NCBI RefSeq assembly: GCF_027627575.1
Contig: NZ_CP114065.1
Location: 5,828,001-5,892,000 of the forward strand
Length of the DNA stretch: 64,000 bases
Source: Kribbella sp. CA-293567
Lineage (GTDB): Bacteria; Actinomycetota; Actinomycetes; Propionibacteriales; Kribbellaceae
Direction of reading: 5' to 3'
A model generated the notes under the pieces. That model was not told the DNA's origin and searched no databases. It saw nothing but the letters and a program-made list of their open reading frames with translations. The position numbers and the translations under genes are program-made. Positions 22,260 to 31,070 of the stretch are shown here, in pieces (within the stretch, counting starts at the first letter, position 1; each line of letters opens with the position of its first letter).

Positions 22260-23582
22260 ATGCGCAAAGCACTCTGGATCGCGGCGGCTACCGCCGTCGC
22301 GTCCACGGGTTTGATCGCGACGGCGGCACAGGCAGCAGTGCCGTCGGACGTCGTGCCCTCGATCCCCGGCTGCACCACTGCTCCCTCCGTCGCCCGCGCC
22401 GTCGCCAGCACCGCAGAGGACATCAACCCCGCCGCCCATGCCGTCGACGGCAGCCTCTCGACCCGTTGGTCGGGGTACGGCGAGGGTGCCGCCCTGACCC
22501 TCGACCTGGGGACAGCACAGTCCCTGTGTGGCGTGAAGATCGCCTGGTACAAGGGCGATCAGCGCTGGAACGACCACACGATCTACACCTCGACCGACGG
22601 TACGACCTACACGAAGGTGTGGGCCGGACGCAGCTCGGGCGGCACCGCTGACCACGAGTCCTACCCGTTCGCCGAAGCCGTTTCCGCCCGCTATGTCCGG
22701 ATCTCGTTCTGGCAGAGCGCCCAAGGCCTGTGGGGCAGCATCTCGGAGGCACGGGCGCTGACGGCGGGCAGCACCGAGCCACCGCCGGCCGGCCAGACCA
22801 AGGTGGTCGCAGCGGTCGGGGACATCGCGAACTCCTGCACCGGCAGCTCCTGCCCGCAGGCGAAGACCGCCGCTCGGGTCAAGGCGATCTCGCCCGACAG
22901 CATCCTCACCCTCGGCGACCAGGCCAACGGTGCCTATTCGCAGTTCACCAACTACTTCGCCCCGTCGTGGGGACCGCTGAAGGACAAGGTCAAGCCGACC
23001 CCGGGCAATCACGAGTACGACGACTCGGCCGCGGCCGGCTACTTCCGGTACTTCGGCAGCGCCGCCAAGCCGAACGGCACCAGTTGGTACAGCTTCGACC
23101 TCGGCGACTGGCACATCGTCTCGCTCAACTCCGAGGACCAGCGCCGGGCCGGCAGCAGCCAGCTCGAGTGGCTGAAGAGCGACCTGGCCGCCAGCAACAA
23201 GCGGTGCGTGCTGGCCTATTGGCACCGGCCCAAGTTCAGCTCCGGTTCCGAACACGGCAATTTCCCCAACATGAAGCCGTTCTGGGACACGTTGTACGCC
23301 GCCCGCGCCGAGCTGATCCTGAACGGGCACGATCACGACTACGAGCGGTTCGCCCCGCAGACCCCGGACGGGGCCGCGAACCCGGCAGGTCCGCGGCAGT
23401 TCGTCGTCGGCACCGGTGGCAGCGCCCTGCGCCCGTTCAAGGCGAAGGTGAAGAACAGTGAAGTGCGCATCGCGCAGCAGCACGGCGTACTGCGGCTGGA
23501 GCTTGCCTCCGACAACTACTCGTGGAAGTTCGTCACCGCCGCCGGGGCAGAACTCGATTCCGGCTCTGCGAAGTGCAACTGA
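22260..23582 (+). CDS. secreted discoidin-domain metallophosphoesterase
   Basis: This is a 440-residue exoprotein with a signal peptide (residues 1 to about 26, ending TAAQAA) and one discoidin domain (about 35-165, with STRWSGYG, LDLG and a Cys38/Cys90 pair). A short Pro-rich linker follows, then a calcineurin-like phosphoesterase (about 180-430) with GDIA (187-190), LGDQ (218-221), GNHE (249-252), WHRP (321-324) and GHDHDYER (356-363). These give the usual two-metal site. The closest fold relatives are extracellular purple-acid-like phosphatases. ATG 22260 has CAGGAGA upstream. A cysteine-amidase-like gene starts 4 bp downstream, so they form an operon under dyad S5. A phosphomonoesterase or phosphodiesterase held to a surface glycan is likely; the substrate is unknown. 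Confidence 0.87.
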   Translation: MRKALWIAAATAVASTGLIATAAQAAVPSDVVPSIPGCTTAPSVARAVASTAEDINPAAHAVDGSLSTRWSGYGEGAALTLDLGTAQSLCGVKIAWYKGDQRWNDHTIYTSTDGTTYTKVWAGRSSGGTADHESYPFAEAVSARYVRISFWQSAQGLWGSISEARALTAGSTEPPPAGQTKVVAAVGDIANSCTGSSCPQAKTAARVKAISPDSILTLGDQANGAYSQFTNYFAPSWGPLKDKVKPTPGNHEYDDSAAAGYFRYFGSAAKPNGTSWYSFDLGDWHIVSLNSEDQRRAGSSQLEWLKSDLAASNKRCVLAYWHRPKFSSGSEHGNFPNMKPFWDTLYAARAELILNGHDHDYERFAPQTPDGAANPAGPRQFVVGTGGSALRPFKAKVKNSEVRIAQQHGVLRLELASDNYSWKFVTAAGAELDSGSAKCN

Positions 23583-23585
23583 CTC

Positions 23586-24503
23586 ATGACAACTCTCAGA
23601 AGACGAAGTCTGCTCGCAGCAAGCGCTGCCGTGGCGCTGACCGCGAGCACGCGTGAGACCGCCTCGGCAGCGGCCGCACCCCCGGCGGCGCCGTACCCTC
23701 GATCCCTTCCCCATCTGATCGAGGCCGAGCAGTTGGTCGACTATCTCCGGATGGCCGACCCACTCGACCAGTCCCGGAACCAGTACAAGGTCGCTGCCGA
23801 CTCCCGGCAGACAGTGCTGACCTGGGGTACGCCGGGCCGGCCGGCGTCGTACCGGGCGCTGGCGCAATGCGGCACGTTCGTCACCAGCACGCTGCTCCGC
23901 GGCTACGGAGCGGGTACGGCGTACGGGTGGGCGACGCCGGAGTACTTCCGGCAGAACTTCTTCCCGACCGAATCGGCCGGCTCCGGCAAGTGGGCCCCGA
24001 CGGCGAAGGAGTTCCAGCGAGGTTTTCTCCGAGCGGCACAGTTCCAGCACCTGACGCAGGTCACCAGACCGGTCAACCTGAAACCCGGTGACCTGGTCGC
24101 GATCGACTACGGCACGTCGGCCGCCGGGAACAGCGGCCACGTGGTGATGATCCGCGAAGCCAAGGGGCTATTCGCTCACCCGGCCGACAGCACGCTCGGT
24201 CAGCCGGCCGATCCGTACCTGTTCGAGATCATCGACTGCACCAGCGCGCCGCACGGCGATCCGAACGGCGGCAATCTGGCGAACTACGAGGCCTACCCCG
24301 ACAGCCGGTTCCAGCCGACCCGCGACGCGAGCGGCAACGTGGTGCAGGTGCAACACGGGACCGGTGCCGGGTACGGACACCTGGTGATCTACGGCGCTCG
24401 GAGCACCGGGCTGTTCGCCGGCTACCGCTGGAGCGTGAACTCGTCGACGGCGTACCGGGTGCAGTCCCGGCCGTTGTCGGCGGCAAGAGTGTTCTTGCCT
24501 TGA
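23586..24503 (+). CDS. Tat-type secreted NlpC/P60- or CHAP-like cysteine hydrolase
   Basis: This 305-residue protein begins MTTLRRRSLLAASAAVALTAS, a twin-arginine-like signal followed by an Ala-rich cleavage region. The candidate catalytic Cys is in ALAQCGTFVTSTLLRGYG, and the candidate His is in NSGHVVMIREAKG after the KPGDLVAIDYG strand, the order used by NlpC/P60 and CHAP peptidases. It also has a second GHLVIYGARSTG block near the C-terminus. It begins 4 bp after the phosphoesterase stop and so shares its transcript. Cell-wall peptide or amide cleavage is the likely activity, but the family match is by motif order only. Confidence 0.7.
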   Translation: MTTLRRRSLLAASAAVALTASTRETASAAAAPPAAPYPRSLPHLIEAEQLVDYLRMADPLDQSRNQYKVAADSRQTVLTWGTPGRPASYRALAQCGTFVTSTLLRGYGAGTAYGWATPEYFRQNFFPTESAGSGKWAPTAKEFQRGFLRAAQFQHLTQVTRPVNLKPGDLVAIDYGTSAAGNSGHVVMIREAKGLFAHPADSTLGQPADPYLFEIIDCTSAPHGDPNGGNLANYEAYPDSRFQPTRDASGNVVQVQHGTGAGYGHLVIYGARSTGLFAGYRWSVNSSTAYRVQSRPLSAARVFLP

Positions 24504-24511
24504 CCAACGAA

Positions 24512-24544
24512 ATGACGGGCGCCTGTGAGGCAGGCGCCCGTCAT
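24512..24544. terminator. bidirectional hairpin terminator
   Basis: A perfect 14-bp stem (ATGACGGGCGCCTG at 24512-24525, complement at 24531-24544) has a 5-nt loop. It lies between the converging amidase-like gene and the second toroid protein. Confidence 0.85.
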
Positions 24545-24556
24545 GGTGCGCAGAGG

Positions 24557-26281
24557 TCAGCCGGCCCGGAGGAGCTTGGCGTTCACCGCCATCTGGGCCA
24601 GGTACTGCGGTTGGCTCTTGACCGAGTGGTTCTCCAGTGCCTGCTGCACCCGGCTGTCGAACCGGCCGAGCTTGACGAACCCGTCCGCGATCCAGCCGGT
24701 ACCCTTGCCCGCCCCACTGCCGTCGACGTACACCGCCTTCTTCGGCAGCACGACGTCGGTGAGCAGGTGGCCGAAGTGACGCATCTCGGCCTCGGTCCAG
24801 CCTTCGCGGTCCTCGGCGGCGGCCGCGACGTAGCTGATCACGCCGTTCGCATGAGCGACGTCAGAGCCGGGACGGGCCTGCTGACCGAAGGTGTCGTTGA
24901 AGAAGTAGGAATCCGCGTCCACCACGCCCAGTTTCAGCTGGTCCTTGATTCCCTGGCCGCCCCGATTGGGCAGGTTGTGGTCGATGTTGCCTTTGATCTC
25001 GAGCGCTTCGGCCCGCCGCTGCGGGTCCGGGGTCTGCCTCGCGACCTCCATCGCGATGAAGGCCCAGTGCGCGGCCATATGGGTGTTCACCCGGTAGACA
25101 TAGGCGTTCGTGCCTCGCCTGGTCCACTTGTCGAACAGGTTCGTGTCCAGGAACGAGGCCAGCGCGGCGTACCGGCCCCTGATCGCGGGGTCGGAGTACA
25201 GCGGACCGGCGCGGACGACTCCCAGCCCATGGGCGACATACCGCCACGCATAGCTCTCGAACAACGGCACCTCCTGTCCCTTCACGTCCGGACGTTGCGA
25301 GATCCAGCCGCGGAAGCCGTCAGGACGTCGGCTGGAGGATCTCACCATGTTCTCGGCCAGTTGCAGGAACCGCTCGGCATCGGCCCGGCGCCCGCTCGCC
25401 TCGAAGATCGCGGCTGCCGCATCGACGTAGTACGCGCCGTTGTAGTGGTCGTAGGAGTCCGCGGAGCTGGTCAACCTGTTGCCCTCGGCTATTTTCCCGG
25501 GCGCGGCCCGGTCGTACTCGGCGATCCAGTACGAAGCCGGCTTGAGCTCGGCCGACGGTGTTCCAGGCGAACTCGGCTTGGGCGGCCGTGGCGTGGTCGG
25601 GGTCGAGCTCGGCGGCGGGGTCGGGGCGGGGGGCGGCGTCCCGGTCGGGACGGGCATCGGGGGCGGCAGCGTGGGCGGGGCGCTGAGAGTGACGAGGGTG
25701 GCTTCGGCCACACCGGATCCGGGCTGGTTCGGCGCCCGGGTGACACCGAACCGGACGTATCGCGCGGTCGCGACCTCGCTGAAGGCATACGTCTGCGGGC
25801 CGCCGGCCGTGATGCGCCCCGCGATGGCTCGCCGGAACGACCGGTTGTCGGTGGAGACCAGCACGATGAAGGTGTTGTGCCGGCTCTGACCGCGATACCA
25901 GGTGATCACGGCGCCGCAGAGTGGTTGGACGGTCCCGAGATCCAGCGTGAGGCTCGCTCGCGAGCCGGTGCCGGCCCAGCGTGTTCCAAGGTCGCCGTCG
26001 ATCGCGTGCCGCCCAGGATGACCGGCTTGTGCCGAACTGGCCCGCGCGCTCCTGGCCCTGATGGCGACGGCCGGCGGGCATTCGGCCGGCGGTGGCTCCG
26101 AAGGCAGCTCCGGCGACCTGGCCGGAGCTGAGGCCGGCTGCGCGATCCGGTCGGGGCCGCCGGATTTGGTGTCCGCGTCGCTGGGCAGCAGCTTGCTCGC
26201 AATTCCTGTGGAGACGGTCAGCGCCACGCTCAGCGACAGGGCCAGCGCGAATCTGCGGACTGCGACAGGTCTTTCGGTCAT
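24557..26281 (-). CDS. secreted discoidin plus alpha/alpha-toroid-like protein
   Basis: This is a 574-residue exoprotein with a signal peptide or anchor at about residues 8-26. A discoidin-like domain (about 50-190; GTRWAGTG, LDLG, Cys pair) is more diverged than the others here. A Pro/Thr-rich linker spans about 195-245. The helical domain (about 250-574) closely matches the middle of the four-domain protein (DSYDHYNGAYYVDAAAAIFEA, SYAWRYVAHGLGVV, NTHMAAHWAFIAMEV, SYFFNDTFG), and it ends there, lacking the LamG and second discoidin domains. ATG 26281 has AGAGGAAAG upstream; the longer in-frame start at 26320 lies in the intergenic hairpin. No dyad like S1-S5 was found upstream, so it may lie outside that regulon or be driven from the DUF3103-like gene. 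Confidence 0.78.
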   Translation of the reverse strand: MTERPVAVRRFALALSLSVALTVSTGIASKLLPSDADTKSGGPDRIAQPASAPARSPELPSEPPPAECPPAVAIRARSARASSAQAGHPGRHAIDGDLGTRWAGTGSRASLTLDLGTVQPLCGAVITWYRGQSRHNTFIVLVSTDNRSFRRAIAGRITAGGPQTYAFSEVATARYVRFGVTRAPNQPGSGVAEATLVTLSAPPTLPPPMPVPTGTPPPAPTPPPSSTPTTPRPPKPSSPGTPSAELKPASYWIAEYDRAAPGKIAEGNRLTSSADSYDHYNGAYYVDAAAAIFEASGRRADAERFLQLAENMVRSSSRRPDGFRGWISQRPDVKGQEVPLFESYAWRYVAHGLGVVRAGPLYSDPAIRGRYAALASFLDTNLFDKWTRRGTNAYVYRVNTHMAAHWAFIAMEVARQTPDPQRRAEALEIKGNIDHNLPNRGGQGIKDQLKLGVVDADSYFFNDTFGQQARPGSDVAHANGVISYVAAAAEDREGWTEAEMRHFGHLLTDVVLPKKAVYVDGSGAGKGTGWIADGFVKLGRFDSRVQQALENHSVKSQPQYLAQMAVNAKLLRAG

Positions 26282-26315
26282 GGAAGTCTTTCCTCTTGGG
26301 GGGACAACGAACACA

Positions 26316-26350
26316 GGCACACCGAGCGGTGAGGGGCCGCCCGATGTGCC
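26316..26350. terminator. intergenic hairpin
   Basis: Arms GGCACACCGAGCGG (26316-26329) and CCGCCCGATGTGCC (26337-26350) pair at 12 of 14 positions with a 7-nt loop. It lies between two same-strand genes and may terminate or attenuate read-through. Confidence 0.55.
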
Positions 26351-26379
26351 TGCTGGTCAATTCGGTCAGGTGATGCCGG

Positions 26380-27516
26380 TCAGAACGCGGGGACGTAGTA
26401 CGGCGTGACACCCATCCAGCCGTTGCGCCTCGACCCGTAGCGCACCCCGTTGTCGTTCCTCGCCAGCGTGTACCAGGCGTCCACGAAATCCGGGTCGTCG
26501 GTCCACCAGCTGTCCGGGATCGCGGCGATGACCGCGTCCACCAGCGGCTTGTAGGCGCCCTGATCGGTGATGGTCAGCAACGCGGTGGTGAGTGCCTGCG
26601 CGAGCGCCCGGTAGTTGGTGTCGCCGTCGTCCTCCATCATCACGGCGTCGGCGAGGTTGTACTTGTAGGTCGACCAGTTCACCAGGAGCTGGTTGGGCCG
26701 GTAGATCTTCCCGTCGGTGTCCAGATAGGGCATCGTCACCGTGTTCACCACCGGCTTGCCGTCCAGGCCGAACCCGGTCACGAGGGTGAACATCTCCGCG
26801 TCCCCCTTGGCCCACGGCTCCTCGTCGTCCGAGACCCGGACCGCGGTGATCTTGGAGGTCCAGAAACCGCCTGCCGCCTGGGCCTTCTTCGGCGCGGTCA
26901 GTCCCTTGGCGGCCAGCTCCTGCTCGATCGCCCGCAGCCCCAGCTGCTGGGACTTCGCGACATCGACATCGACGACGTAAACGGGATGCTGTGGCGCCAC
27001 CATCGGGTCCAGCCGGTGCGTCCGGCCGCGATGGTCGAAGGCGACCACCGTGCCTGCCCGCTCATTGCCGGAGGCAACTGCAATCCACGGCATCGTCACC
27101 CCGTCCAGCCGCTGGGCCGTCTCCGGTGCGCCGAGGCGTAGCCGGAGCAGCGATCCGGCGTCACCGGGGAGGCCCTTGGCCGCGCTCAGTCGCCGGTCGG
27201 CCTCCTTGACATCAGCCGCCAACTGACGCGCTGCAGCCGCGGTCGACCGGGACGCCAGCGCCTGCAGGTCGCCCTCACCACCGACGACCGCGGTACGGAC
27301 CTGGGCCCGCCAACTGCCGTCGTTGAGCGACATGGCCAGCTGACGCGCAATCTCCTGCTGGATTCCGCCGACCGTGGACCGCGGCGCGACCTCCCGTTGT
27401 ACGCCGACCTCCGCGGCCTGAGCCTGAGCCGGGGCACTGACCCCGACTCCGGCCAGCGCAATCGCACCGAGCAGCCCACCGGCGAGTGCGTCGCGCCGAA
27501 AACTCGTTCTCCTCAA
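26380..27516 (-). CDS. secreted DUF3103-like protein
   Basis: This 378-residue protein has a signal peptide (about residues 1-34, SAPAQAQAAE). The rest shows a repeated alpha/beta pattern with DDEEPWAKGDAEMFTLVTGFG, VVNTVTMPYLDTDGKIY and MMEDDGDTNY, which resembles the DUF3103 family; no catalytic residues are recognised. The start appears to be TTG at 27516 with GAGGAG 6 nt upstream; no ATG or GTG fits. It is upstream of the discoidin/toroid gene on the same strand with a hairpin between. Function is unknown; the acidic EDDGD stretch suggests metal binding. Confidence 0.7.
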   Translation of the reverse strand: MRRTSFRRDALAGGLLGAIALAGVGVSAPAQAQAAEVGVQREVAPRSTVGGIQQEIARQLAMSLNDGSWRAQVRTAVVGGEGDLQALASRSTAAAARQLAADVKEADRRLSAAKGLPGDAGSLLRLRLGAPETAQRLDGVTMPWIAVASGNERAGTVVAFDHRGRTHRLDPMVAPQHPVYVVDVDVAKSQQLGLRAIEQELAAKGLTAPKKAQAAGGFWTSKITAVRVSDDEEPWAKGDAEMFTLVTGFGLDGKPVVNTVTMPYLDTDGKIYRPNQLLVNWSTYKYNLADAVMMEDDGDTNYRALAQALTTALLTITDQGAYKPLVDAVIAAIPDSWWTDDPDFVDAWYTLARNDNGVRYGSRRNGWMGVTPYYVPAF

Positions 27517-27662
27517 GGGATCTCCTCATCTCGAGAGCGGACCACAACCTGTCCACCGCCTCACTGATCTGTCTGCCGAGAACCTTCGGTGCAGCCACCT
27601 GGGCCGGACAAGGGCCGCTCACTCTTTTCCCTTACGAAACAGCGGATTTGAGTAATGGCCAC

Positions 27663-27923
27663 TCACGAACCTGCCGTCCAGGCCTCGCCTCCCTCCGGAC
27701 CGAAGTGTTTTCGCGCGGCCTCGACGTACTCCGGAGCGATGTCGTCGAGCATCTCGACCATGACCCGGCCGCGGAGCAGTAACGCGCGGTACGGCCACGC
27801 CGACGAGTCGTCGATGGTCACAGCCACCTCGGATCGCTCCCGCAGCACCTCCACCTTCGGCGCGTGCGGCTGCGTTCCGAAAACCAGCAGTTCCCCGGTC
27901 CAGTGGAACCAGAGCGGCACCAC
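27663..27923 (-). pseudogene. fragment of a pyridoxamine 5'-phosphate oxidase-like flavin protein
   Basis: The 86-residue frame begins with VPLWFHWTGELLVFGTQPHAPKVEVLRE, the second and third strands of the PNPOx split barrel. It continues with SEVAVTIDDSSAWPYRALLLRGRV and stops soon after. Family members are 130-150 residues and begin with an extra strand ending in ...DGxP; that strand is missing here and a TGA lies in frame upstream. An AAGGAG sits before the GTG, so expression of a stub is possible. It is read as a decayed gene next to a whiB fragment. Confidence 0.55.
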
Positions 27924-28044
27924 CCGCTTCTCCTTGGTCGGGCAGCATCAGCAGATCGAGGATGCCTCCATCGACACCACGCCGCCTGAGCAACCAGCAC
28001 CCAATGTCCCGGTCGCCTTCAGTTCGGGGAGGTCCGTTGTGGGC

Positions 28045-28122
28045 GACCGTCTTGGCTTCCTCGATCTGCCGCGGGGCCGGCGCCGCCGTTCCGGTCGGGA
28101 AGAACAGTTCGGGGTCCTCGCG
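28045..28122 (-). pseudogene. fragment of a whiB-type regulator gene
   Basis: Twenty-six codons carry the WhiB signature: REDPELFFPTGT at the start and RQIEEAKTV at the end. In intact WhiB proteins this is followed by C-x-x-C and preceded by a Cys; here all cluster cysteines are gone and the frame runs into unrelated sequence. It directly follows the stop of the LAL regulator gene. Confidence 0.6.
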
Positions 28123-28138
28123 GTTACGACGTGGCTGT

Positions 28139-30904
28139 TCAGCCGACCGCGACCGGGCTCAGGGACCCGACCCGAGCGGGATCGAGCTGCCGGCGCGAGC
28201 TCACTCCGAGCTTGTTGAAGACCTTCCGCAGATGCCACTCCACGGTGTGGTGGCTGAGGAACAACCGGCCGCCGATCTCCTGGTTGGTGAGTCCGGCCGC
28301 CGCCAGCTGTGCGATCTGGGCTTCCTGTGCGGTGAGCACCGGCCCGTCGGAGGCCGGTCTGCGCGAGGCCTCGCCGGTGGCCGCCAGCTCCTGACGAGCC
28401 CGCTCGGCGAAGGCCAGGGCACCCATCTCGCTCAGCCGGTCGTAGGCGAGCCGAAGCTGCAGCCGGGCGTCCTGGCGCCGCTGCTCGCGGCGCAGCCACT
28501 CGCCGTACACGAGATGGGCACGAGCCAGGTGTACGACGACCCGCGTACGTCCGAGTCGCTGGATCGCCTCCCGGTAAAGGGCTTCGGCTGCCGGCCCTTC
28601 GGTGAGCAGTGCCCGCGAGCGAGCGAGGATGCCCAGCGCCCAATCGGTACCGGCTGGGAGAGTCCGTTGTTCAAGCTGCTTCAGAGCCTCGGCCGCCGGT
28701 CCGTGAACGCCGGCTCGGGCGGCAGCCTCGACGAGCTCCGCGAGCGACCATCCGACGAAGCCCAGGTCCTGCTGACGGCAGGCTTTGGTAGCGGCGTCGA
28801 GCGCCTCGTCGTAGCGTGACAGGCCGTTGTAGAGCACCGCCTTCACGTGGCTGGCCAGAGCCGTCGCTCGCCCCTCGCCCCGGGCGGCAGCGTCTTCCAG
28901 ACCGGCCCTGATCGCCGCCAGGCCCGCGGTCTCCTCACCGCGCCAGCCGGCCAGCAGCAGACGGGCGTAGCGCAGCGGCGCGTTGCCGGTCGCGGCAGCG
29001 AGTGAGTCCGACTCGCTGATCGACGTCGAGGCGGCAGCGAACTCACCGGCGTGTACCTGAACGGCGGCGCGGTAGGACAGCGCCACCGGGAGGATGCCCA
29101 GGGCCCCTACTTCGCGAGCGAACTCGACGGCTCGGGTGGCCAGCTCGTGCCAGACGTCGTCGTCCCACAGCTCCGAGGCAACCGGCTCCGGGGCTACCGG
29201 GCACGCCAGCCACAACCATCGGACGACGCCGTCGGTCACCTCGACGGAATCTTCGCGGAACGCGCGCAATGCCGCGCGCAGCAACGGGATCGCGGCCTCG
29301 TAGCCATCGGTGAACCGCATCGCCACGCCATCCAGCAGGAGGTCCATCGGCCCTGCCGGCGAGGGCGCCGGTCCGGCCGCGCGAGCCGCGGCAGCGGCCT
29401 GCTCGACCACCTCGAGACGACCGGCGAAGATCGCCGCTCCGAGCGCTTCCAGGTATGTCTCCCGGGTGGACGGATCACCGAGCGCCTTGAGCTGGTCTGC
29501 CGCGGCGAGCAGCAACGGAACCGCGGCGCTGCTCCGTTCCCGGGCGAACACGAGCCGTGCCCGCAGACGTGCGAGGTGCGCACGCTGCAGCGGGTCCAGC
29601 GGCCCGAGGTCGGCAACCGCAAGGAGGTTGTGCGCGGCATCGGACTCGCCTGCCGCGAACTTGCTGCCGGCAGCGGCCAGCGACCGCTCGGCGCGCCGTC
29701 CTGGCTTCGGAGTCAGTTCCACCGCACGCTCGAGGAAGGCCGCGGCCGCAGCGACACCACCTCGTGCCTGGGCTCGCTGGGCGGCGTTCTCCAGCTCTGC
29801 GGCGACCGCCTCGTCCGGTCCTACTACGGCGTACGCGCGATGCCAGGCCCGGCGATCGGGATCACGATCCGCATCCGTGACCTCGGCGAGCGCACCGTGG
29901 ACCCGGCGCCGGTCCTCGGCCGACGACGCGCGGTAGATCGCGGAACGCAGGAGCGGATGCCGGAACCTGACGCCGGCCCCGATCTCGATCAGTCCCGCCG
30001 ACTCGGCGCGCACGGCGGCCTCGGCCTCGATGCCGAGCCGTTCGGCCGCCAGCCACAACAGGCCCGCATCGCCGACCGGTTCGGCTGCGGCCAGCAACAC
30101 CACCAGCCGGGTGCCGGGCGGCAGCGGCCAGAAGCGGCGCAAGAACTCTGCCTCGAGCTGTTGCGGGAGCGGACGGGTGCCGTACAGCCCGAATCCGCCG
30201 GCCAACTGTCCGGACAGGACATGCGACAGTTCGAGCAGGGCGAGAGGATTCCCCCGCGCCTCGGTCAGGAACCGCTCGCGCACGTGGACGTCGACCACAC
30301 CGGTCGTCGCCGAGTCCAGCATCGCCCGGGCGTCGGCGTAGCCGAGCCCTGCAACGGGAAGTACGGGCAGTCCCGCCAGGTCTTGGGCCTCGTCGGATTC
30401 GCCTGCTGCGAACACCAGAGCGAGCCGTTCCGCCCCGAGCCGCCGCGCCACGAAGGCGAGGGCCTGGGTGGAGACCTGGTCGAGCCACTCGGCGTCGTCG
30501 ATCAGGCAGATCAGCGGCCGGTCCTCGGCGGCCTCCGCGAGCAGATCGAGCAACGCGATGCCGACCCGGAACCGATCGGGGGACGGACCGACGTCGGGGC
30601 CGAGGGCACTGGCCAGCACAGCGTGCCGTGGTCCGGTCAGGCCACCCGGCAGCTGAGCACACAACTGGTGCAGGCCGGCGAAGGCGAGCTCCATCTCGGA
30701 CTCGACGCCGGTCACCCTGACGACCCGGCAGCCGGCAGCGCGTTCGGCGAGATACCTCAGCAGTGCGGTCTTGCCGATCCCGGTCTCTCCACGCAGTACC
30801 AGGGCGGCGCTTCGTCCGGCCGCTACATCGGCCACCAACTGGTCGAGCGCCCGGCACTCGGCACGTCGCCCCAGGAGTCCGTGCTCCGACCGGCCGGCTG
30901 CCAT
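28139..30904 (-). CDS. LAL-type (large ATP-binding) LuxR family regulator
   Basis: This regulator of about 921 residues is of the classical LAL type. The N-terminus is LLGRRAECRALDQLVADV, then Walker A GETGIGKT, Walker B PLICLIDDAEWLD and the EARGNPLALLEL motif. TPR-like helices fill the middle, and the HTH near the C-terminus reads LTAQEAQIAQLAAAGLTNQEIGGRLFLSHHTVEWHLRKVFNKLGV. It lacks the LRALNL and CDSDLFR blocks of the four regulators at 8-22 kb and belongs to a different subfamily. The start is uncertain: ATG 30904 (11 nt after AGGGG) or ATG 30913 (2 nt after). Target genes are unknown; the neighbouring secreted gene and the TetR cluster are candidates. Confidence 0.87.
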   Translation of the reverse strand: MAAGRSEHGLLGRRAECRALDQLVADVAAGRSAALVLRGETGIGKTALLRYLAERAAGCRVVRVTGVESEMELAFAGLHQLCAQLPGGLTGPRHAVLASALGPDVGPSPDRFRVGIALLDLLAEAAEDRPLICLIDDAEWLDQVSTQALAFVARRLGAERLALVFAAGESDEAQDLAGLPVLPVAGLGYADARAMLDSATTGVVDVHVRERFLTEARGNPLALLELSHVLSGQLAGGFGLYGTRPLPQQLEAEFLRRFWPLPPGTRLVVLLAAAEPVGDAGLLWLAAERLGIEAEAAVRAESAGLIEIGAGVRFRHPLLRSAIYRASSAEDRRRVHGALAEVTDADRDPDRRAWHRAYAVVGPDEAVAAELENAAQRAQARGGVAAAAAFLERAVELTPKPGRRAERSLAAAGSKFAAGESDAAHNLLAVADLGPLDPLQRAHLARLRARLVFARERSSAAVPLLLAAADQLKALGDPSTRETYLEALGAAIFAGRLEVVEQAAAAARAAGPAPSPAGPMDLLLDGVAMRFTDGYEAAIPLLRAALRAFREDSVEVTDGVVRWLWLACPVAPEPVASELWDDDVWHELATRAVEFAREVGALGILPVALSYRAAVQVHAGEFAAASTSISESDSLAAATGNAPLRYARLLLAGWRGEETAGLAAIRAGLEDAAARGEGRATALASHVKAVLYNGLSRYDEALDAATKACRQQDLGFVGWSLAELVEAAARAGVHGPAAEALKQLEQRTLPAGTDWALGILARSRALLTEGPAAEALYREAIQRLGRTRVVVHLARAHLVYGEWLRREQRRQDARLQLRLAYDRLSEMGALAFAERARQELAATGEASRRPASDGPVLTAQEAQIAQLAAAGLTNQEIGGRLFLSHHTVEWHLRKVFNKLGVSSRRQLDPARVGSLSPVAVG

Positions 30905-31070
30905 CGCTCGCATCACCCCTGTCAGAGGCTAGCCCTGGACAGGTGGTTCGCGATAGCACCAACCGATCGCCGTACCGGGTGGCAACCGCTTCTCGTCACC
31001 GCCGGTTCCGTGCCATGCGCAACGAGTTCGGTCACGCGAAGCGGCGCGTCCCAACTCCACGCCGAGGACT

